Below, piece by piece: positions 7,434 through 10,790 of a stretch of DNA of 10,790 nt. The position numbers and the translations under genes were made by a program. Below the pieces are notes generated by a model. It was not told where the DNA came from. It was given only the letters and a program-made list of their open reading frames with translations, and searched no databases. Position 1 is the stretch's first letter, and each line of letters begins with the position of its first letter. Origin of the DNA: an uncultured Chloroflexota bacterium (lineage in GTDB: Bacteria > Chloroflexota > Dehalococcoidia > UBA3495); contig CAJWBT010000044.1 of the NCBI GenBank assembly GCA_913020235.1, positions 1 to 10,790 on the forward strand, given 5' to 3'.

Positions 7434-7647
7434 GTTCGGACCTCCCGGTTCTTAAATGTTAGAGGCCGAAGCCTTTCGGCCCCGAGGGACGGTCACCGGC
7501 TACGCGTGCGGACCTCGCTCGTTTTGCCTGAGGTTGGCCCGCTGGATGACCGTCCAATCCAACGGATCAACCCTATAGCCGCAGGCTGGGCACGAGGCCA
7601 CACCGGCGGCTCGTATTATCATGTAATTCAATAGGAATACAGACGCA
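7434..7647 (-). other. Predicted 5' leader of binding-protein gene 1 (about 208 nt)
   Basis: No gene is supported here. Besides the hairpin near the ribosome site, the 9-base arms GGACGGTCA (7487-7495) and TGACCGTCC (7547-7555) can close a 51-base loop, so a folded leader is plausible. I do not recognise a known riboswitch class. Confidence 0.45.
7464..7481 (-). promoter_or_regulatory. Hairpin just ahead of the ribosome site of copy 1
   Basis: GGCCGAA (7464-7470) and TTCGGCC (7475-7481) form a 7-bp stem with a 4-base loop, extendable by a G-U pair on the minus transcript. It ends 17 bases before the GGGAGG. It may influence initiation or mRNA stability. There is no T-run, so it is not a terminator. 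Confidence 0.5.
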
Positions 7648-7676
7648 ATATTAACTAGCTAGCTTTAGATTGTCAA
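7648..7676 (-). promoter_or_regulatory. Predicted promoter of binding-protein gene 1 (P2)
   Basis: Minus-strand TTGACA (7671-7676), 17 bases, then TAATAT (7648-7653). The extended context GTCAGTTGACA and TATTGCGTC matches P1 and P3. The spacer contains the palindrome CTAGCTAG. The sequence upstream is A/T-rich compared with the genes around it, as expected for a promoter. Confidence 0.72.
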
Positions 7677-7681
7677 CTGAC

Positions 7682-7820
7682 CCCCTGAAACAAGATAGTA
7701 TTCAACTGCGAATATTCCATAGCTGGGGATGCTCGATGGCCCTGGCTCCGGTGGACGGCCGTAAGAAAATAGGCACGTCGCCGGGTCTAGGGTTCATCCC
7801 TTGACCGGCTCCAGGGCCAG
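7682..7820. other. Gene-free stretch holding a long imperfect inverted repeat
   Basis: Arms 7737-7752 and 7804-7819 pair over 14 of 16 positions: TGGCCCTGG with CCAGGGCCA, two mismatches, then CCGGT with ACCGG. They enclose 51 bases. No reading frame is supported. It may be a small palindromic element or a structured RNA. It sits between the promoter of copy 1 and the terminator of copy 2. Confidence 0.5.
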
Positions 7821-7857
7821 GCAAAGAAACAGGCCCCCGGTGCTACCCGGGGACCTG
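7821..7857 (-). terminator. Rho-independent terminator of binding-protein gene 2
   Basis: An 11-bp stem (7830-7840 with 7847-7857) and a 6-base loop are followed on the minus strand by TTTCTTT. One position is an A-C mismatch if read on the plus strand but a U-G pair in the minus transcript, which supports minus-strand use. It is nearly the same sequence as the terminator of copy 1, so it was duplicated with the gene. Confidence 0.86.
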
Positions 7858-7907
7858 CTTCGTTGTGGCCGTGCTAGCTTGAGCTTGTCAGCGGGTGCTG
7901 ACGGTCT

Positions 7908-9779
7908 CTACTGGCGAGGCTGAGCCCATTCCAGACCATTGATTTGCCGGAGATCGCCTTTCTTGATGTGGTCGTCCCACGGCTCAAGCTTGGGGCCGAT
8001 GGCCCAAATATTGTCGAACACGTACAGGCCTGTTTCGCCGAATACGTTGTCGAACATGAACCGGGCGATCTCCATCTCGAGCGTTTCCCGGTCATCCTGG
8101 GCCGTGGCCCGTTGGGCCTCGGAGATCTTCTCTTCCAGCCAGGGGTGCATGGTCCCGTAATTGAAGACGGAATCGTATTTGTAGTTGCCCAGCCCGTGGA
8201 CCGGCGCCAGCCTGATGGAAACGGAGTGGCAACTGGCTCCCTTGTAAGTCCGGCCTACCAGGGTTGGCCGGAAGGCGGAGTAGGGGATCCGTTGGAAATT
8301 AACGTCTAGGCCGATGTCGTCCCACATTTGGGCGATGGCCTCACAGGCCTCCAGCTCGGAGGGGGCGTTGCGGATGGCCGTGGTCAGGGTGATGGAGAAG
8401 CCATCGGGGTAGCCTGCCTCGGCCAGAAGCGCCTTGGCCCGGTCGGGGTCAAAGTCCCACTTCATGTCGGCAGGCAGCCGCGCCTCGTCCGCGCCAGCCC
8501 AGTCCCGCAGGACCAAGGGGCGGCCGAAACCGCGCAGCAGGGTGTCCACCAAGAGCTGGCGGTCGATGGCGATGGACAAGGCCAGGCGCACCTTGCGAGC
8601 CTGGTCCCACTCATCGGAGGTAAAGTCCGAGTCACTGGACACCCAGGGAAGCGTGGGGTCGTAGCTTTCCGCAGGTTCAGGGGTCTCGTACAACTGGCCG
8701 AAGAAGTTCAGACCGGCCTGGCCAGCATTGGGCACCTGCATCAGCTTGGCTCCCGGCACGGATTCCACCAGGGGCAGGGAGTCCAAGGCCATGGCGAAGG
8801 TATCCAGGTGGCCCGTCTGGAAGCCGGCAACCCGGGCGGACTCCTCGGGAATCTCCCATATCCACAACTCGGCAAAGAAAGGTGTCTTGCGCCAGTGGTC
8901 CTCGACGGCGGTCAGCCGCCAGAACTCCCCGGTGCGCCACTCGTCTATCGCCCAGGGGCCGGTGGCGGCCGTGTTGCGGTTGGTCTCCTCCTCGCCAACT
9001 GCTTCGTGCTGCTTCTTGCTGGTGACATAGGCCATGGAAGACCTGGGTGTGCCGAGGATCTCGTTCACGATGATGTCGGAGAGCGCCTCGCCGGTGTCCA
9101 CCACGATGGTGTGGTCATCGGGAGTCTCGATGGAGCCTTTCTCGTTGGCCCACACCAGCCGGACGTTCTGGGCCCTGGTGTGTTTTTCGCTCTGGCCGAT
9201 TTGCTCCATGGACCAGAGCACGTCTTCGGCGGTCATCTCTCCGTAGCCCTGGTGGAACTGGACACCCTTTACGAGGTTGAACGTCCAGGTCATGAAGTCA
9301 CTGGAGACGCTCCAGCTCTCCGCCAGCATGGGCTCGATAGCCCCATCCCCTTCGTTGTACATGCCCAGAGATTCGGTGATGCCGACTGCGTTAGCGACGA
9401 AGATCTGGGGCTGGCCCGTCAACCTGGGATGCGACATGAAAGGTCCCATGTCTTTGAGCCCCAGGTTAATGGTGCCCGCGGGCTTGGCCGGCGGCGCCGC
9501 GGAGGTGGGAACCGGTGTCGATGTAGGCGCCAGAGTAAGGGTCGGCGCCGGTGCCCGGGTCGCGTCAGGGGCTGAAGTGGCCCGCGGAGCGGTTGTGGCC
9601 GCTGGGGCCGAAGTGGCTACCGGGGCCGAAGTGGCCACCGGGGCCGAAGTAGCCACCGGGGCGGTAGTGGGCCGGGGTGTTGCGGTGGCTGCCGACCCGC
9701 AGGCTGCTATGAATAGCAGCAGCAGAACGGCGGAGGTAAATACCATTGCCCTGGAAAACCTAGGCCGGCGATGTCGCAT
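7908..9779 (-). CDS. Family 5 extracellular substrate-binding lipoprotein, copy 2
   Basis: Paralogue of copy 1 with the same architecture, 623 residues: signal peptide with lipobox IAAC (Cys27), Ala/Pro/Thr/Val linker 28-103 and an SBP_bac_5 domain. Diagnostic segments include DGAIEPMLAESWSVSSDFMTWTFNLVKGVQFH, MTAEDVLWS, VRLALSIAIDRQLLVD and FDPDRAKALLAEAGYPDGFSI. The ATG start at 9777-9779 has GGGAGG (9788-9793) eight bases upstream. Relative to copy 1 it has one extra residue before the DMKWDFDPDRAK segment (ARLPADMKW against VRLGDMKW). It differs at scattered positions in the ligand-binding domain, for example GYGEMTAEDVLWSMEQIG against GWGEMTAEDVVWSHAVTG, so binding preference may have shifted. 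It has its own promoter (P3) and terminator. The two proteins may serve the same importer core with different ligands; that is an inference from tandem position and the lack of a second permease set in the window. Confidence 0.95.
   Translation of the reverse strand: MRHRRPRFSRAMVFTSAVLLLLFIAACGSAATATPRPTTAPVATSAPVATSAPVATSAPAATTAPRATSAPDATRAPAPTLTLAPTSTPVPTSAAPPAKPAGTINLGLKDMGPFMSHPRLTGQPQIFVANAVGITESLGMYNEGDGAIEPMLAESWSVSSDFMTWTFNLVKGVQFHQGYGEMTAEDVLWSMEQIGQSEKHTRAQNVRLVWANEKGSIETPDDHTIVVDTGEALSDIIVNEILGTPRSSMAYVTSKKQHEAVGEEETNRNTAATGPWAIDEWRTGEFWRLTAVEDHWRKTPFFAELWIWEIPEESARVAGFQTGHLDTFAMALDSLPLVESVPGAKLMQVPNAGQAGLNFFGQLYETPEPAESYDPTLPWVSSDSDFTSDEWDQARKVRLALSIAIDRQLLVDTLLRGFGRPLVLRDWAGADEARLPADMKWDFDPDRAKALLAEAGYPDGFSITLTTAIRNAPSELEACEAIAQMWDDIGLDVNFQRIPYSAFRPTLVGRTYKGASCHSVSIRLAPVHGLGNYKYDSVFNYGTMHPWLEEKISEAQRATAQDDRETLEMEIARFMFDNVFGETGLYVFDNIWAIGPKLEPWDDHIKKGDLRQINGLEWAQPRQ
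9558..9668 (-). repeat. Tandem 18-bp coding repeats in the linker of copy 2
   Basis: Six imperfect 18-base units encode ATSAPV, ATSAPA and charged variants (ATTAPR, ATSAPD, ATRAPA). The array has the same length as in copy 1 but is less uniform in sequence. Confidence 0.85.
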
Positions 9780-9979
9780 TGTTCTGACCTCCCTGGATCA
9801 AAGCATTGGAGACTTAGGGTTTTCCCCGGCCTGAGACAATCACCGGGAAAGGTGCGCGAACGCCGCTAGCTTCGCCGGGAAACAGGCAGGTGGTTGCCCA
9901 TGAAACCCGGCACATCTAAGGTCTTGACGAGGGCCGCGACCAAGATATCATCGCGTGTTCGCATAAAGTACGCGAAGCA
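9780..9979 (-). other. Predicted 5' leader of binding-protein gene 2 (about 195 nt)
   Basis: No gene is supported. Although the leader length resembles that of copy 1, I see no clear sequence match between the two beyond the ribosome site region (GGGAGGTC before each gene). CCGGG/CCCGG segments on the minus strand could pair over a loop. Confidence 0.4.
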
Positions 9980-10008
9980 ATATAATTCATCCAACAATGG
10001 GCTGTCAA
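9980..10008 (-). promoter_or_regulatory. Predicted promoter of binding-protein gene 2 (P3)
   Basis: Minus-strand TTGACA (10003-10008) is followed after 17 bases by TTATAT (9980-9985); read one base further on, the -10 is TATATT, five of six matches with an 18-base spacer. The extended context GTCGGTTGACA and TATTGCTTC matches P1 and P2. A strongly A/T-rich stretch lies just upstream. Confidence 0.74.
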
Positions 10009-10013
10009 CCGAC

Positions 10014-10276
10014 TGCTTATATGTAAATAAGATTTTGCTAAAGTTATCGTCAATTATAATAGTATCAACCGAAAGTATCGCGCATAAAGATAGTACTAAG
10101 CTAATCATATCGTATAGATCGATACTTACAAGACTCTGCCACCCGTACACGGTTGGTAGTAGAATGGATGTACCGGCGCTCTGGGCCTGAATGGCCGCTT
10201 TGGATTAGACCCCGAAGGGTGTTTCTCGATGGCCGCGGAGGCGCCGGGGCTTCGTGGCAAATCAGCCTCAATCCGG
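10014..10276. other. Gene-free stretch between P3 and tRNA-Thr, with A/T-rich island
   Basis: About 10014-10140 is markedly A/T-rich for this window (for example AATTATAATAG at 10052-10062) and could act as an upstream element for P3. A perfect plus-strand TATAAT lies at 10055-10060 but lacks a convincing -35. From 10150 on, the base composition returns to normal. No gene is supported; a 94-residue minus-strand frame here looks spurious. Confidence 0.45.
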
Positions 10277-10351
10277 GCCGGTGTAGCTCAGTGGTAGAGC
10301 AGCGGTTTCGTAAACCGCAGGTCAAGGGTTCGACTCCCCTCACCGGCTCCA
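10277..10351 (+). tRNA. trnT: tRNA-Thr, anticodon CGT, CCA encoded
   Basis: All cloverleaf parts are present: acceptor GCCGGTG paired with CACCGGC, D arm GCTC-AGTGGTA-GAGC, anticodon stem GCGGT/ACCGC with loop TTCGTAA, a 5-base variable loop, T loop TTCGACT, discriminator T and an encoded CCA. The anticodon CGT reads the threonine codon ACG. The T stem (AAGGG with CCCCT) has one A-C mismatch at its second pair. It is transcribed toward the third binding-protein gene, which is convergent. Confidence 0.96.
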
Positions 10352-10368
10352 CTTCTTGGGCAAGAGAA

Positions 10369-10402
10369 AAGGGCCCCTGGTGTTAGCCAGGGGCCCTTAT
10401 TT
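10369..10402 (+). terminator. Bidirectional Rho-independent terminator between tRNA-Thr and binding-protein gene 3
   Basis: A perfect 12-bp stem (10369-10380 with 10387-10398) and a 6-base loop are followed by TTATTT on the plus strand. On the minus strand, TTTTCTCTT follows the stem, so it can end both the tRNA transcript and the convergent binding-protein transcript. Confidence 0.88.
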
Positions 10403-10449
10403 GCCGCCTCGCGATCGGAGGGCGGCGGAAGTGCGCTAATCTACCTTCG

Positions 10450-10790
10450 TCACTGACGGGGCCGGACCCATTCCAAACCGTTCATCTGCCGTAGGTCGCC
10501 CTTCCTCACAAAGTCGTCCCAGGGTTCGAGCTTGGGTCCCACGGCCCAGATGTTGTCGAACGTGAACAGGCCAACCTGAGCCAGCACATTGTCGAACGTG
10601 AACCGGGCGACCTCCAACTCCAGCGCCTGGCGCTCCGCCTCGGCTACGGAGGTCTGAACCAGGGGAATCTTCTCTTCCAGCCAGGGGTGGTCGACCCCAT
10701 AGTGGAAGACAGACTTGGCCTGGTAGTTGGCGAGCGCTTCGACCGGCGCCAGCCGGATGAAGAGGGCGTGGCAGGTGGCCCCCTCGTAGG
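10450..10790 (-). CDS. Family 5 substrate-binding lipoprotein, copy 3, C-terminal end (5' end outside window)
   Basis: The last 113 codons or so of a third paralogue; the stop TGA is at 10450-10452 and the frame stays open to the window edge. The visible protein carries YEGATCHALFIRLAPVEAL, then HPWLEEKI, ARFTFDNVL and WAVGPKLEPWDDFVRKGDLRQ, and ends NGLEWVRPRQ. These line up without gaps with the ends of copies 1 and 2 (for example ATCHSVAIRLAPIHGL, HPWLEERI, WAVGAKLEPWDDHIKRGDLRQ). It looks more divergent than copies 1 and 2 are from each other in the segment before the HPWLEE motif. The signal peptide, linker and promoter lie beyond the window. It shares a terminator with the convergent tRNA gene. 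Confidence 0.92.
   Translation of the reverse strand, partial: YEGATCHALFIRLAPVEALANYQAKSVFHYGVDHPWLEEKIPLVQTSVAEAERQALELEVARFTFDNVLAQVGLFTFDNIWAVGPKLEPWDDFVRKGDLRQMNGLEWVRPRQ

Noticed and set aside
8328..9575. Open frame of 415 codons on the plus strand
   Set aside because: It lies wholly antisense to binding-protein gene 2, which has clear family homology. High GC keeps such frames open by chance, and the product is Gly/His/Val-rich without any recognisable domain.
10033..10060. Plus-strand promoter for tRNA-Thr using TATAAT at 10055-10060
   Set aside because: The -10 is perfect but the -35 candidates are poor (TTTTGC at 16 bases) and the site is over 200 bases from the tRNA inside an A/T-rich patch, where such hexamers arise by chance.
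9866..10150. 94-codon minus-strand frame in the A/T-rich stretch
   Set aside because: It spans the predicted promoter and leader of binding-protein gene 2, has no good ribosome site, and the product resembles no family I know.

Overview
The window looks like the chromosome of a GC-rich bacterium, most plausibly a member of the Chloroflexota (SAR202/Dehalococcoidia-like). That placement is an inference. It rests on very long Ala/Pro/Thr-rich linkers behind the lipobox of the secreted binding proteins, the presence of several peptide-type ABC transporter binding-protein paralogues, and a RACo-type corrinoid-protein activator end next door. No rRNA or marker protein is present to confirm it.

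Layout: (1) 3-365, plus strand: the C-terminal end of a RACo/DUF4445-type ASKHA protein. (2) 409-5028, minus strand: a five-gene operon, read right to left, encoding an unrecognised four-helix membrane protein, two peptide-type permeases (DppB/OppB and DppC/OppC families) and two ATPases (DppD/OppD and DppF/OppF families). It converges on gene 1. (3) 5481-7676 and 7821-10008, minus strand: two tandem modules, each made of a promoter, a leader of about 200 nt, a family 5 substrate-binding lipoprotein gene and a Rho-independent terminator. The two proteins are close paralogues. (4) 10277-10351, plus strand: tRNA-Thr(CGT) followed by a strong hairpin terminator that can work in both directions. 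(5) 10450-10790, minus strand: the C-terminal end of a third binding-protein paralogue that runs off the window.

How it works together: the permease/ATPase operon encodes one complete membrane importer but contains no binding protein. The binding proteins are made from separate units just upstream, three of them in sequence. This suggests one importer core served by a small set of duplicated lipoprotein receptors. The strongest non-coding signal is a promoter block present in three copies, one ahead of the importer operon and one ahead of each complete binding-protein gene: GTCNGTTGACA, then 17 nt, then TNNTATTGCNTC. The identical spacing and the conserved bases outside the usual -35 and -10 boxes suggest a common regulator or shared ancestry of the control regions. 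Each promoter would give a 5' leader of about 195-220 nt.

I see no CRISPR array, insertion sequence, phage gene or defence system. The most unusual features are the shared promoter block, the leaders, the unrecognised first gene of the operon, and a permease with an extra periplasmic segment.
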